A stretch of 64,000 bases of DNA. Origin: Absidia repens (taxonomy: Eukaryota > Mucoromycota > Mucoromycetes > Mucorales > Cunninghamellaceae). A model generated the notes under the pieces. The model was given only the letters and a program-made list of their open reading frames with translations, was not told the DNA's origin and made no database searches. Shown piece after piece: positions 24,103 to 37,009 of the stretch (its first letter is position 1; every line of letters begins with the position of its first letter). The DNA lies in the NCBI GenBank assembly GCA_002105175.1, contig MCGE01000001.1:3596001-3660000 (forward strand). The letters run 5' to 3'. A program made the position numbers and the translations under genes.

Positions 24103-24134
<32 letters not shown>

Positions 24135-25483
24135 GCTATCAACGATCCAGAATAGTTGTCGTGCTTGTTCTTCAGTCAAGCCATGTTCGATTTGGAAATA
24201 CTCTTGAATTTGTCGAGCAACACCAATGGCAGCCGACCCAGCGCCATAAAAGACGACGCGATGACCTTGAGGTTCCACACCTGATTCTTTTTGCACTCTT
24301 CGAATGGCGTTGATGACTCCTGAAAGGATCACAGCCCCCGTGCCTTGGATATCATCATTAAAGCAAAGCATCTTCTTTTGATATTTTTCCAGTAATCCAA
24401 AGGCATGTTCACTTGACCAGTCTTCAAATTGGATCAAAATATCTGGGTAGACTTGATGAATGGATTGAATCACTTTTTCCACTGATTCATAGAACTATAC
24501 GGATGGATATATAATATATAAATTAGATATTTATTTCGTTTTAGTCTGCCCCTGAATTCCCCTCTTTTTTTTTCTCTCTTTCTTTCTCATTTGTTCTTTT
24601 ACCTGTTGCTCATCGGGTCTACGTTGTCGTAATCCAAGGTAAAATTCATCCTCCAAAAATTTATCATTATTGGTGCCTAGGTCCAGGATGATAGGTAATG
24701 TTTTACGAGGATCGATACCAGCACCGGCGACATATAACTGCAGCTTTCCAATGGGAATACCAATACCATTCACACCGAGGTCACCTAAACCAAGAATACG
24801 GGAACCATCAGAGATGACAGCAATTTCAGGTTGGTAAATTTCATTGGGAAATGGTTGGTATTGTTTGATCATGGATACCAAGTCAGAAGTGGTGGGCGCG
24901 GCAGCGGAGTTTGGATATGTAAGATATAATCCATCAGATACACCAGGGGCTGCCAGGAAGGGATACATATTAGAATATTCCAAACAGGCGGTACCGACAG
25001 TAGGTGTGTATATAACTGGGGCCAATTCCTAAAAAACCCCGATGGTTGTACAACGATAAAAAAAACGTGGGTGAGAGTCAGATCAGTCTGTTATCAGCGG
25101 CTTTTCAACATCGATGGGCATGAAATCATATGATATATGCCGTTCTCTTTTACCTCTAATTCTTCAATCACAATCTTGTAAAACAGATGAGTCTGAGTGG
25201 TACGCATTTGAGCCATGAAGATATATTTTTCAAGTAGACTAGATTTGGACCGTAATTGACGCATAGCACGACGTTTTTGAATTGCCAACGTTTCAACACG
25301 ACTGGGACTGAGTGCATTTAAACCCAAACGAGCTCGCTGAGCGGTGTCCATGACAGTGCCTTGGTTTTCATAGCTGGATCTGACCGAGAGCCGGGCCTGA
25401 TCATCTTTCACCAGAGTAGTAGTGGAAGTAGCGATAGGAACGCCAGAGACTTGTTCAGCATTAATCTCTAATAAAGGGGCCAT
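23352..25483 (-). CDS. Malic enzyme (606 aa)
   Basis: Oxidative decarboxylation of L-malate to pyruvate with reduction of NAD(P)+. In oleaginous Mucoromycota the NADP form supplies NADPH for lipid synthesis (family knowledge). Exons 25154-25483, 24603-25028, 24132-24494, 23352-24053, all phase 0. Motifs: VIYTPTVGTACLEYS (catalytic Tyr), GLGDLGVNGIGIPIGKL, LCFNDDIQGTGAVILSG (metal-binding Asp), FYGAGSAAIGVA (dinucleotide fold) and LIGLSSIPGAFT. All expected residues are seen. The N-terminus (MAPLLEINAEQVSGVP) has no clear mitochondrial presequence, which favours a cytosolic isoform. Cofactor preference cannot be decided by eye. Confidence 0.95.
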
Positions 25484-26202
25484 GATAATATATGAATCAG
25501 AATTATTTTATTTAAAAAAACAAAAAAACAAAAAAGAGAGAAAGGAAACGATTGTCAACAACAATCTCGAGCTTATTTATACAAGATAAGAGACAAACAA
25601 GAAGAGACAAAGTAAAACAAGAAAAAGGTAAGATCTCTAGGATGTGCATCAAAAAACCGGATGTGCATCCTATTTTCACGAGCTTCTTAGCATGACGCGC
25701 ATTATGATTGGTCGAAGGTCAATGTGAATCATTTCCTTTCAACATTCTTTTTTGTCATTTCCATCGTTGAAGGTTCATGAAGACGTGTCATGTGTAGCCT
25801 TTTCCGGCGCTTTTGGCTCCCTTTTTTCCACGCATCACTTTTCCTCCGTCGTTTTTACAATAGTTTCTTTACTTGATGGTACTCATGTATAAAAAAAAAA
25901 AGGATCAGCTGCATCACCAAAAAAATAATGAGGGTTTTTAAACACCGGCGCTTCCCCTTTAAAAAGCAAAAGGCCGCTCTAGTGAAGATCGCCTGAGGCG
26001 TTTTTAGGATTGGTAAATAAATCGATGGGTCACTTTTTTCTTGTATCACGATCACATCACTGCATTTTATTTTTTATTCATAAAGCATAAATATATGTAA
26101 TGTACACAATAAACATGGAGGGAATAATGATGAAGGGAATATATAAAACTAATAACAAATAAATAATAACTAAACGAATGAGGAAGTTCTAGGGTTCTTC
26201 TA
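25484..26202. promoter_or_regulatory. Malic enzyme upstream region
   Basis: About 720 bp between the malic enzyme start codon and the 3' end of the RING ligase gene. Two copies of GGATGTGCATC stand at 25640-25650 and 25659-25669, about 160-185 bp before the start codon, spaced 19 bp apart. No coding sequence. Confidence 0.45.
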
Positions 26203-28239
26203 TCAATAGTCATGAAGATGATGGTATACTAAGTGAGTCCTAGAGGAGGAAGAAGGTGAAGACTGGAGAGTAGCAGCGACCGCGGCGGAGGATGACGAGG
26301 ATCTAGCCCAGACAGGAGGAGGATCAGTCACTTCATAATATTCGCTGAGTTGGTCATCATCATCATAGTCATCGTCGTCGTCTTCTTGCACATCATTTTC
26401 GTTTTCATGATCGACCAGTTCATCTTCAGGTATCACAGGATAGGAGTGTCTTCGTTGTCGATTTGCTCTTTGCATGATAATGGGAGATAAAGGGAGCAGT
26501 GGTGGTGGCGGCGGCGGCGTTCGTTCGATTATTGATGATGCAGGGCAGCGACTAGTAGATCGTTTTCCAAAAGAAAATGCAGAAAGGGGTTTTTTTTAGA
26601 ATAAGAATAATCAATATCCTCCTCTCCTCATTTTTTTCAAATGTGTTTACCATATTGGACATGTGGCATTGACATAAAGCCATTGAGAGAGACAAGTACT
26701 ATGATATTCATGTTGACAAGGCATTTGGATAATTTCAACGCTAGCTCCAAAAGGCTCTTGACATATGGTACATTCCTGTATAACACCTATTTTTTTTTTT
26801 TTTTGGAAAAAAAAAAAACAATCAAACATTTAGTTTTTCTATTATACTTGACAACACAAATGCACATATATCTTGGTTTTACCTGATTCCTCATGACCAA
26901 AAGTGCGTTTTGTTAAACGCTCAATACATTGTTCGATATCACTATTCGTCGACATTTGTGGCCTTGCGATAACCCCCCCCATATTAGTAGTCTATCCTAA
27001 TCATATTGTTGTTGTTGTTTCTAACTTCATTTATTGACACTTACGTTTCCATTGGATCACTAAAGATATCCATGAGACTGCCCATGAAGCCTTGATGATA
27101 GGAGTAATGAGTGTCGTCCATTTCATTGTCCGATTCGGTATAACCTTGATAAATCATACTGAGTTTTATGCAATATACAAAATGGTGTTAGTGTGATAAA
27201 AAATACATCATCAAACTGCTATCACTTACTCCAATAGCCGTTCAATTCTAAAAAGTCCATTTGGGCGATGACTGGAAGAAGATGGATGACTATTAATTGA
27301 CGAGTGTTCCTGATCGACATCCGTAGGAGCTCTTGAAGGAGCTGAAGAATATGAAGAAGTTGCACTCGGGTGAGGATGATTGTCTGATATAGATGAAGAG
27401 AGTAACAACAGTGCCGATGATGATGATGATGACGATGATGGTGATGGTGATGGTGAAGGTGAAGATGAAGTTGTTCTATTTAATGGACGAACTGTGTTGC
27501 TATTGCTGTTGTTGTTGCGATCGCGATAACTGCGGATTGGTACAACCAAGCGATATGATGAGGATTCGTCGCCGCTGTCGTCTTCGTCAGTGATCCATTG
27601 TTGTTCTTCCCGAGTTCCGTTATCTACATTGCTACTACTGTCTTCTTCGCTTTTATTATCGTCGTCGTCGTCGTGGTGTTCACTTGACCTATTCGTCACC
27701 CAGAAGGAGGCACTATCACTGTCTTGATTACCATCTTCCGCTGGGAACCATGGTATTAAATCCTCTTCATGTTGTTCCCTTAATTGCTCTCGAATTTGCT
27801 GAGGTAAATCGTCGTCACTGTCATCTATGCTGCCACCTTCCCCTTGACTGTTGTGCTGTGTCTGGTCCGATAATGAGTCGAAGTACCCTCGTGACGAAAA
27901 GAACTCCAAATACCAAGGGTCGTACCATTCATCTTGTTCGTCATCTTCGTCTTGTTCGTCGTCTTCGTCGTCTTCATCGTCTTCATCGTCTTCCTGTTGC
28001 TCCGACCAGGATAATGGCTCGTGTGAATCGCCAGATGTCGTACCAAGATAAGACGTCTGTTTTCGGAAGAGAGAAAAAAAAACAGGAATAAGCAATTGGG
28101 CATTTGTAAAGACAAAGTTCACTTTAGTTACCTCTTCTTCTACAAATTGGGTTTGGCAGTAAGGACAGGTAGGCAGAGTCAAATAAGATGGGATTCTTAT
28201 ATGGACCTGACAATAATGACAAAAATAGCGTGGTGTCAT
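26203..28239 (-). CDS. Zinc-ribbon / RING-H2 E3 ubiquitin ligase (537 aa), RNF115/126-like
   Basis: Probable E3 ubiquitin ligase. Exons 28132-28239, 27230-28056, 27045-27158, 26883-26962, 26651-26786, 26203-26551; phases close and the last RING cysteine is rebuilt across the final intron. The N-terminal zinc ribbon has C7-x2-C10 and C25-x2-C28, as in BCA2/RNF126 ligases. A long acidic, Ser-rich disordered middle follows, with runs of Asp/Glu. The RING-H2 ligands run C382, C385, C400, H402, H405, C408, C419, C422. The C-terminus after the RING is acidic and then Ser-rich, ending HHLHDY. In animals this architecture recognises ubiquitin or cytosolic quality-control substrates; substrate here is unknown. 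Confidence 0.9.
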
Positions 28240-28253
28240 GTCTAAGAGGGCTC

Positions 28254-28291
<38 letters not shown>

Positions 28292-28582
28292 GGTTGGCTA
28301 GCTTCCCATTTGAAGTGCCGAGAAAATATCACATGGTTTTCAGATTACTGATGAGAGCTGATCAAACCTAACCATGACAAAGGAAGCACTATAGAGAAAG
28401 ATTGTAATGAGTAAGAGTTTCATAAACTCCGTTTTTGTACTATTTGTTTTGAATCGTTATGTTTACACTGAAGTCCCTTCTCCACTAGAGCTCACTTTTC
28501 GAAGTGCCACGAATTTTATTACAAGATATATAACAATAATAAAAGGTACTAAAACTATGAAACTAGTCTAAGCTAAACTATA
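28240..28582. promoter_or_regulatory. RING ligase upstream region with A33 run
   Basis: 343 bp between the RING ligase start codon and the 3' end of the next minus-strand gene. Contains 33 consecutive A at 28255-28287, just upstream of the RING ligase ATG. No gene. Confidence 0.4.
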
Positions 28583-30176
28583 TCATTCACTCAAAGACAT
28601 TCGACTGATACCACCACTGGCTTCGTGCAGATTGAATCCCTTGGCACTAGACGATTGAGTTTGAGATGGTGTTCGTGCCGCCGCATTGCCGCTACAATGG
28701 AAGTAAGATAGATGAGAGGAAGATGATGGAGAGGACGAGATGGAAGATGAAGAGAGAGAGGTGGTAGGTGGACTGGTGATAGAGGATGACGAGGCAGCTA
28801 GGATAGGTGATCCTGATAATGAGACAGATGGTGACACTGCCCTTCGTTTTAATCCATTGAGGGAAGTAGCATGATTATCCAGTAACCGATCGTCTGAAGC
28901 TTTGAGAGGAGAAAACATCTGCTGAGTTTGCTTTATGTAACACAACTTTTTTATGAATATTTACCTTTTCGTTTGATACTTTTGAAGGAGGATTGCATTG
29001 GTGACGGTAAGTTTTCAAATTGGAAGTTCTATCCAGAAAGAAAAAAGTAAAAGGGCTAAATAAAGTAGGCAAACGAGAAATTAATGATTTTACTTACTGT
29101 CATTTCAAGTTCAGGATTCAGTTTGGAGCATTGATACGCCATCGGAGATGAAGATAATGAAGAAGACGAAGAAGACGAAGACATGTCGATAGGGATGGGT
29201 GGTGTGGAGCTGGCATGAATGTTGCTGGATATTGAATTAGTAGCAGAAGAAGTCCAAGGAGGGAAAGGAAAAGGGGAAGGTAGAGGAGGTGGTGGGGGAG
29301 GATGAGCTTCGGTGCCATGACCACTGGTAGTAGCGGCTAATCTTGATTTGAGATGCAGAGTGGTACCATGCTCCTGACGCATTTCAAGATCAGCTAGATG
29401 GATTTCTTCTTCTGCTTGATGCATCACTCTTGACAATGCTTTGGATTTGAGTAGTAAAGAGGTCCGTCGTACAGTCCGTCGTTCAGGTTGGTCTTTTTGT
29501 TGGGGTGATTCTGTTGATGATATATGTTGCTGCTTTTTGGTATCTGTATTATTGGATGATGATGGTATTGCTGTTGTTTTTGAAGGGGAAGAAAGAGGAG
29601 GACTACACAGTGATGATGGCGAAAGTGTAATGGCTGGTCGTGCTGATTTTGCGCGCTGAGTAGAAGAAGGTGACCTAACAAAGGTGCTATTCGTTGTTAT
29701 ATCCATGGTCGAAGCATGATAAGGGTTGGGTATATCCATAGCTGTTTTTGACGGACGCTCTTCATTCATATGTCTTAAGGATGATGGTTCCACTTGCTGC
29801 TGTCGGTGTAAATCTTGATCTTGCTGCCATTGTCGAAGTAATGTCGGAGGATGTGTGTTCCGACGGACATTATCGTTGAATGGCGTTATCCGTTGCTTCC
29901 CCAAGAGCTTGTGTTGTTGTTTCCATTCCCACTTGGAGAAGAGATAGACCGACCATCATCAGAATCCACACTCATTTTGTAGGAAGAGGAAGGAGAGGAA
30001 GGAATCGATGTACAGGAAGAAGAGCGGCGTCGAGAGCGAAATGGGCTATGACTGGTACTGCCAGAATTCGAGTGTGAATCTTCAATATCGGACATTCGGT
30101 TGTGCTGATCATCCTCATCAGTATAGCTTGCTCTAGATGACCGGCGTGACAAAAAGAAGGAAGAGGCAGGTTCCAT
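28583..30176 (-). CDS. Unrecognised Ser/Pro-rich protein (~486 aa) with a frame break
   Basis: Not recognised. Exons 29098-30176, 28965-29028, 28583-28899; donors GTAAGT and GTAAAT, acceptors TAG and AAG. The N-terminal part (MEPASSFFLSRRSSRASYTD) is Ser/Arg-rich, the centre Pro- and Ser-rich with one helical stretch (LKSKALSRVMHQAEEEIHLA), and the C-terminus ends EASGGISRMSLSE. Near 29922-29930 the N-terminal frame runs into a stop while the following frame is open from just upstream; adding one base to the GGG there gives a continuous SPSGEWKQQHKLLGKQR. No good intron fits, so this is an indel, in the assembly or real. Many RRxS and SP sites suggest a phosphoprotein (inference). Confidence 0.65.
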
Positions 30177-30819
30177 GAGGAGCGGGAATAAGCGTATAAA
30201 ATATTGGAGAAAAAAAGGTAAATCGTTGATGTAAAAGGGGTGCGGGTTTCTGCCTGCTTAAAATCAGAAAGCATTCACGATGTCTCCCGCCCCCACAGAA
30301 AATCACAGGCAGTTTAAACACTCAACCGTCACAAAACGGAAATTTCAGTAATCACTTTTTTTACTACTCACTCATAAATATTTAGCCGAAACTTCTCGCC
30401 AGACTTCTTGAACCACAGTACTGTACAGTACGTACATACTGTACTTGGTTAACTTTCCCTCAACTTCAAACAGTAAAGAAAATTGCTAACATCAATACTT
30501 CTTCGTCATTTTTTGGTACTAAATTAATTATTTACTAACTCCCCTCCTTTTTCTTTCTATCACCATGGTCGAATTCAGCAAAACCGTAAAGCAAACCGTA
30601 ATTATAGCACGTTTTTATATTCTCAACAGTCCTGCAAGGCATGAAGTAAGGATTTGATAGAATTAGACATTCCTCCTTTTTTGCTCCTTAGTTATCAGCC
30701 TATTTTGGCCTGCCTGGAGTGTGTCCGGTTATGGTATTCGTTTCCATTATTATTCCTTTTTCAATTTTGGAAATTCAAATCCCAAATGGCAATTTTTTTA
30801 TTTCGCCTGGACTTCTTCA
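30177..30819. other. Intergenic region
   Basis: Holds the promoter side of the Ser/Pro-rich gene and a local partial palindrome, CAGTACTGTACAGTACGTACATACTGTACT-like, near 30417-30443. No gene recognised. Confidence 0.4.
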
Positions 30820-30985
30820 GATTATGGTGATCTTAAGTTAGCATCAGGACCAGTTTAGAAGTGTTTTCAAATCAGTGATTACAACACGCATGGGGTAACT
30901 CTTTGATTTTGGATCTAGTATGTGGAAGCACCGTTGGATTAGTGTCTTAGAATAATATTATGGAACCATTATTTACAGTCTATTA
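30820..30985 (+). repeat. R1 dispersed repeat, copy 4 (diverged, 3' truncated)
   Basis: Forward copy with CAGTTTAGAAGTGTTTTCA, ATTACAACACGCATGGGG and GATTTTGGATCTAG. Homology stops shortly before the inverted-repeat element that begins at 31037. Confidence 0.7.
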
Positions 30986-31036
30986 ACTTTAAATTGAGAC
31001 GATGGTATAATAAAAATTGAGATGGGAAAAAAAATA

Positions 31037-32080
31037 AACCGGGGCGGGTAAAAAGTAAGTTAGGATGGGCAAGAAATAATTCGTAACAAGCTTCTCAAAA
31101 ATATATTATTGTCGTCTTAATTTTCGGTTTCCATCGTCCGTACAAAACTGCACTTCTCTCGATTGAAACTTAAACCATTAGTAAAAATAATTATTCATTA
31201 TCCGATGAGGCTGATTATAGAGGTTGGTGGCTAAAAAAAAAAAAAAGGAGGGTATACCTTATTGAAGCTTACGCTTAAGCAGCAAGGATCAACAGAAATT
31301 AAGAGGTCTAACGGAATTAAGTTGAGGAAGACTAACTGAAGACGTTGAGAATGGTCAGTATTATTCGCTGTGGAATAGATGGATGGTTGGTTATTGATAT
31401 TGACTGTACACCAAGTGAAAGGTAGTCACTGTAGGAATATGTTAGGCAAGGCAAGGTACAATTGTTGGTAGTCGAGTGAGTGATATATGCGTGTGATGAC
31501 AAAACGACAATTACATACAACAACCGTTCACTCCTTACAAATAATTACACAATATTTCTCATGCAACATAGCACAAACCAGCATGAGAACAAACACCCTA
31601 TCCCATAAATATCAACCCTTTTAAATGCAAGTCTATTTTCCACATTTAATCAAACCGTAATATACATATATTTATAGACAAAACAAAATTGTTATTTTTT
31701 ATTTCAAACAACAAGAAGTGAAAGAGTGTGTCTATTTTTCTATAAAAGCGTGGGACATTAAAGGACAAGAAAACTGTCAGCTACCCAAATACAAAAAAAA
31801 AAAAAGTATTGTAACTCCAATCATTTACAGAGACATCGATTACACCAGCGTCGATTTTTTCGCATAAATCGTTATAATACAAAAAAGAACCCGAATTGGA
31901 GGTCTTTTTTTGATAATTGTTGACGAGACTCAATATAGTGCTCTAAGTTTCAATTGAGGCGAAGTGCAATTTTTTATGGACGGTGGAAACCGAAAATTAA
32001 GACGACATTTACATATTTCTGAGACGCTTGTTATGAATTATTTCTTGCCCATCCTAATTTATTTTTTACTCGCCCCAGTT
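31037..32080. mobile_element. Non-autonomous DNA transposon with 137-bp inverted ends
   Basis: Imperfect terminal inverted repeats of about 137 bp (31037-31172 and 31944-32080) begin AACCGGGGCGGGTAAAAA on the left and, reverse-complemented, AACTGGGGCGAGTAAAAA on the right. Each is flanked by TA, the target duplication typical of Tc1/mariner elements. The internal ~770 bp holds no transposase and no long frame, so it would depend on a relative elsewhere. Class is inferred from the TA duplication only. Confidence 0.75.
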
Positions 32081-32214
32081 TAAAAAACTGTAGAAGCATG
32101 GTCAAATTTCGAACGCCGCTTTGTCAACTTTTTTTTTTAGGGAAGTCGCATCTTTCCCTTTCTCTTTCTCTTTTCTTTTCCTTTTTTTTTTTTTTTTTTT
32201 TTCTTCACTATTTT
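32081..32214. other. Pyrimidine-rich lead-in
   Basis: T/C-rich tract with a long T run (about 32181-32202) that precedes the next R1 copy, as in the other forward copies. Confidence 0.5.
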
Positions 32215-32480
32215 GGGCTCGTTGTGGACCTGATGACCTTGGCTTTTTGTTAGGACTAGTTTAGAAGGGTTTCAGAAAAGCGATTACAGGATGCATGGGG
32301 AAACCCTTTCATTTTGATTCTAGGATCTTGGGGGGGGGGTCTTGATTAGCTTAGTTTGTCTCTCTTCTTCAGTAAAACATATATTTGCTTCAATAAAACT
32401 TGTCTTTGCTTCAAAAACAACATGTCTTTTCTTTAAAAAATGTGTGTTTACTTCATTGGAGAGTGTTTCATTAGAAGTTT
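32215..32480 (+). repeat. R1 dispersed repeat, copy 5
   Basis: Forward copy with CTAGTTTAGAAGGGTTTCAG, GCATGGGGAAACCCTTTC and a G10 run inside at about 32330-32339. Its 3' part is diverged. Confidence 0.75.
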
Positions 32481-33192
32481 GCAGATCTCTTTTAGAGATG
32501 CCGTTTTTTATACACAGTTCCTTTTTTTTGCACCATTCTTCTAGACTAGTGCCCCCCTTCCACTACTATTGAAACCTCTTCACATTTCCTTTCTTTTAGC
32601 ATAGCGTTGACTGTACTGACCAGTTTATGAATCAATAAATAGTTTTTTATCTTACAATGTACAATGGGTGACAAAGCTATTTTACAAACTAGATAAAATT
32701 GAAAAATCATTTATATAGCGTGTGCGTACATATGTGCAAGTGAATATCTAACGAAAGCAGCCCCCCTTTGAAAATAGAATTCATGGTCATTATTCATTAT
32801 TATTGATTGACCACATTCCATTGTGCTGTGATACCATGTGCTAACATCTTCATCTTATAGGCCCTCTACATATCGTAAACATGATGGTTGACAGCTACAA
32901 TATATATTAAGTCTAATCGTGTTGTAATTTTTGTCGTTTGTTGGTTCCCAAAAAATTGATGGATGTGATGTTGGAGATGGACGATTTATCATATAGAAAT
33001 AAATAAAAAAAAAAGGTCCAACAACTCACTTTTATTTCTATGGCTAGTTCATAACTCGTTGACCATCATTAGATCAATAAATTGCTGTATAAATTTTATT
33101 GTAATATTATTATTTTGGAATAATGTATGAAGGTTTGATGGCTTTTTAACACACTGGCAACTGATAAGTATGACATCCTAAAGTCATATACT
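32481..33192. other. Intergenic region, OSBP 3' side
   Basis: No gene recognised. The last part is the 3' flank of the oxysterol-binding protein gene. Confidence 0.45.
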
Positions 33193-33487
33193 CTACCATA
33201 ACTCAAATATATCTTCTGGCCATTTTCCGGTTTTTCTAGCTTCCCAGTATTGATTGTTGAAGACCCACGATTGACTCTTTTCACTTTCAGGCGTTGCAAA
33301 ACCGGGCTCATTATAGGGATCATCCTGTAAAGTAAACCAGCGAGAATTCCAAGGAATACCCTTCAGTTCAAAGTCATGCCTCCGGTCGCGTTGCTTTTGT
33401 TCTATTTGCTTCTTTTTGACATCTGCTTCATCAACGAATCCTATATAAAGTAAAGTTGGTCAACCAGAAAAAAAAAATCGTGTGACG

Positions 33488-33534
<47 letters not shown>

Positions 33535-36272
33535 GAGCTCGTATAATCGTTGGTCGGGTCTGTATCGAGTGTCAGTGAGAGGTAATTGATTTTTTTCCAA
33601 CTCTGTGATTTCATTCAGTTCAACACAAAATCGCGTAAAACCATAATGAGCTTCATAGTCTTCAACATCAGGTATTTGGGCGGTCCACAATTCGGACAGG
33701 TGCTTTTTATTCAAGTCCACTTCCTCGGACAATGTTCCGCTCCATTTCCCAACCACACGGCGGCGGGCCCGCTTATCATTGTCTGCAGTGTAAAAATTTG
33801 CGACAATATCATTACGTTTCGTTGGTGCTCCAAACAACCCACCCCCAGAGCCTTCTTTGAATGTTACTATGGCATAATCTCCCGTCGTATTATTGGTCAC
33901 CTTCATTTCTCCTGAGTGCTCAATGTATTTTTCGCCAGCAATCATATTGCGAATCCAACTGCTGGGCTTGGAATATGTATAATGGTCTTCATGCCCCGTC
34001 AATTGTACATGGTAAACACCTTCAGTGATGAATTCCTATCATAAAGTGACTCTCATGATTAATATACCTATATATAATAACCTCCCTATTTTTATTATCG
34101 TTTTTTACCATTGATTTTCCCCAGAACTTGCTTTTCACTTTGGTGCATTGCCAATATATGTAATTTTTAGATTCCGCATGGGCAGCAATGGTTAAAGGAT
34201 GATGGCATACTTTTTCAGAAATGAACCGAAACCCTTTGTCGGGACGGATATTCTCGTATGTTTCATTCATCATAGGATTAAATGGCTATAAAAAAATATA
34301 TTCAACATGACATGCCAAAATAAGATATATTTTGTATTACCTTACGACCTGTTCTATATTGAGAAGACGCATAACTTGTGATAGCAAAAACGGTGACATA
34401 CATGAGTCGTTCCATTGGAGTGTCGAGTTTGCATGCTTTATCCAATAGTTCAGAGTATTCTAATTCCTCACACGCTCTTTGTAATATACTCATGGGCTCA
34501 TTCATGCTCACTGGCAACGCAATGGTAGATAAGTCGTTGCCGACATTTTTTCGAAAGATTGACAAGGCGGAGCTAATTTCGCCGACAGCTACTGATGGTA
34601 GCTGGCGTCGACGATGAGGGAGGACTGGGTTCTGTTGAGGCCAGTTCATATTGGTTCCTATTTGTTGCAGAGTCAAATTAATTCATGCATGTGGGTATGG
34701 ATTAAATCCTGTTTTTTTTTCACATCGTCAATTTCTTCAAAAAAAAAAAAAAAAAAAACCTTACCTCCATAGTGTTGGTCCCTAACTTTCTCATTTTTTT
34801 CGTCTTCTTCAATAGCATTAGTTGCATTGACAAATTGGGTTTGATCACTTTCATTGGATAGACCAACTTTAACGTCCTCTGCATCATAAAAGGTTTCCGA
34901 AAGCGCTGAATCAACTGATATTCTGTTAGATTTATGGCTATTTTCATCACTGTCTTGATTTAAATGAGCTCTGTTCAGTCCGAAAGGATCGGCTTGCCAC
35001 ACGGTGTCTTGTACTACATGCCATAATTGGTCCTGACGTTTGACGGCGATATCCACCTCATTTTTTAATTGAATTAATCTCGACACCCAATCTGACTGCA
35101 TTTGATTTTGTTGGTGTCCCTGGATCCATTTATCAAGACACAGTAGTTTCTCTTTGACAAGCTGACTGGCTTGCAACCCGCGGGAAACGTCCCCGCGTGC
35201 CTTATCTTTGACAATGGATGTAAGGTGCACTGATTGTCGTTTGTGACGCCATTGTTCAAAATGATCAACTTGTGTTTCTACATTTGAGACACGGAGTCGT
35301 TTAAAATGCGTTGCCCAATTGGCATACTCATCCGTTGTAAATGCTTTTAGATGATAGTATGTATTGTTGCCGGTATTAATGTGAAATGCGAGTGCTTTTG
35401 GCTTGCTGGTAATGATTGACATTGGGATGTGCACCAACCCACGAACCTTTGTTGTCGGCGAAAATGAGTATGATAATGTTCCAGAGCAAGTGAGTTGGAA
35501 CCACCTCTTGGCCCAGCCTTGCATCTTTTTGCGTCGCTTTTTTAATAGCCATCCAGCTAGCATATAGGGCTTGGCATCGTCCCTTTGCTCATCTCGATCA
35601 GTGATGGTGAGTCCGTTCGATCCGACACTAGGTGTTTCCGATAATGTCACCGACAATGTTAGTAGTTTGGACGTGTTTTTTGAGAATGTATTATCTACTC
35701 CGAAAAAAAAAATTAGAGTCATTCTTATCATTCTCGGAATACCTATCCGATAGTATACTTCTAAATTTACCAAAAACAAGAACGTAGTTTCCGGGATCTG
35801 TAGCTACCAAGAACCCTTCCACATTTGTTCCACTGGAATTGGTTTGCTGTATTGGTATTATTTCGGTAAGACCCTGTTTAAGGAGCTTTGCAGATGCGCC
35901 TGATTTTACTTTAGGTAAATAAAGATGGTGGTACGGTAGGAAAAAAAAAAAAAAAAAAAAAAAAAAGAAGTGGTCATGAGATTTAGTTATATATAATTTA
36001 AATAAAAAAATTTACCATTGGATGATCCATGCTTTTTATCAATTAGTGCTTGGATTGAGGGCGAGAGAGGTTCATGGTCATATCGTTTGTAAACCCCGAA
36101 GTTAACATTGTGACGCTTTGTTTTAAATGACCAGTTGATTGAAGTGTGTTTCGTTGGAACGTACACATGATGTAAATAACTACATGTAATTTATAATGAA
36201 GATATTAGCTTGTGTTTTATCATAACATAGTATTCAGTACCTATCTCTTGGCTGAATTTGAACTACCTCCAT
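33193..36272 (-). CDS. Oxysterol-binding protein, Osh3-like GOLD-PH-FFAT-ORD (836 aa)
   Basis: Lipid-transfer protein at ER-plasma membrane contacts (family knowledge). Exons 36241-36272, 36016-36179, 35771-35908, 34765-35697, 34341-34657, 34109-34285, 33534-34035, 33193-33440; phases close throughout. N-terminal GOLD-like beta region (about residues 1-135, with [20 protein letters not shown]). PH domain about 155-255 ([19 protein letters not shown]). A two-phenylalanine-in-acidic-tract-like motif ETFYDAED at about residue 375 should bind VAP proteins. The ORD follows to the C-terminus with the family signature in the form EKVCHHPLT (usual EQVSHHPP). All domains are present, in the order of yeast Osh3. 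One intron carries 40 T (33492-33531). Confidence 0.93.
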
Positions 36273-37009
36273 GAATTACTAGTATACTAATTAAAATAAA
36301 AAACGAGGAAAAGAGATAAAGAGCCAAAAGGTGTTTAAAATCAAAGTAGTGCGGTATCGATGTTTCCTTTCACGCTCTCGAAGTCCAGATAAATTGTAAT
36401 AAAGACTAGTTGTCACATCAGTAATTCATGGCTATTAAATAAAGGGGATATGGTAGGTATGGAAAAGTGAGTTGAGAGAGGGGCACAGGGCACAACGAGG
36501 GTTAATTAAACAAAGGGATAAAGTCATACTGAGTGGGGGTTTTCAGTGTTGCCGACCTATAAATAACATTCCTTAGAGAAGAAAAAAATGCATACTATTA
36601 GATCAAATGTGTGATTACATAGCCCTGACATAGTACTATCACTTAGTGTAAATCTCAATTTGTGTAAAATTGAGGTTTAACGTTTGGGCATTTTCAGTCA
36701 TCATTTTCTTTAAAATAAAAGTACTGGTAATTCAGTTGGCTTATTTGGCTCAAACATTAACTGGAATGAATCTAATATCATTGTCTAATACTCATCAATG
36801 ATAAGGTATATATTTTCTTCATTTTATGCACATAGTGTCTTTATGGTATGGCTCACTTATAATGCCAAATTGTTCAATTTTCATTTCAATTTTGTGATTT
36901 CAATCGCCGTTCGAATATGCGCTTTAAAGAAAGCCTTTTTTTTTTCCTCCTTCCTTTCTTTTCTTTTCTTTTTCCCAAGTCACCGCAATTTCATTGATCT
37001 CAATGAGGT
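36273..37009. other. Intergenic region, OSBP promoter side
   Basis: No gene recognised. Ends in a T/C-rich tract (about 36937-36975) leading into an R1 copy. Confidence 0.45.
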
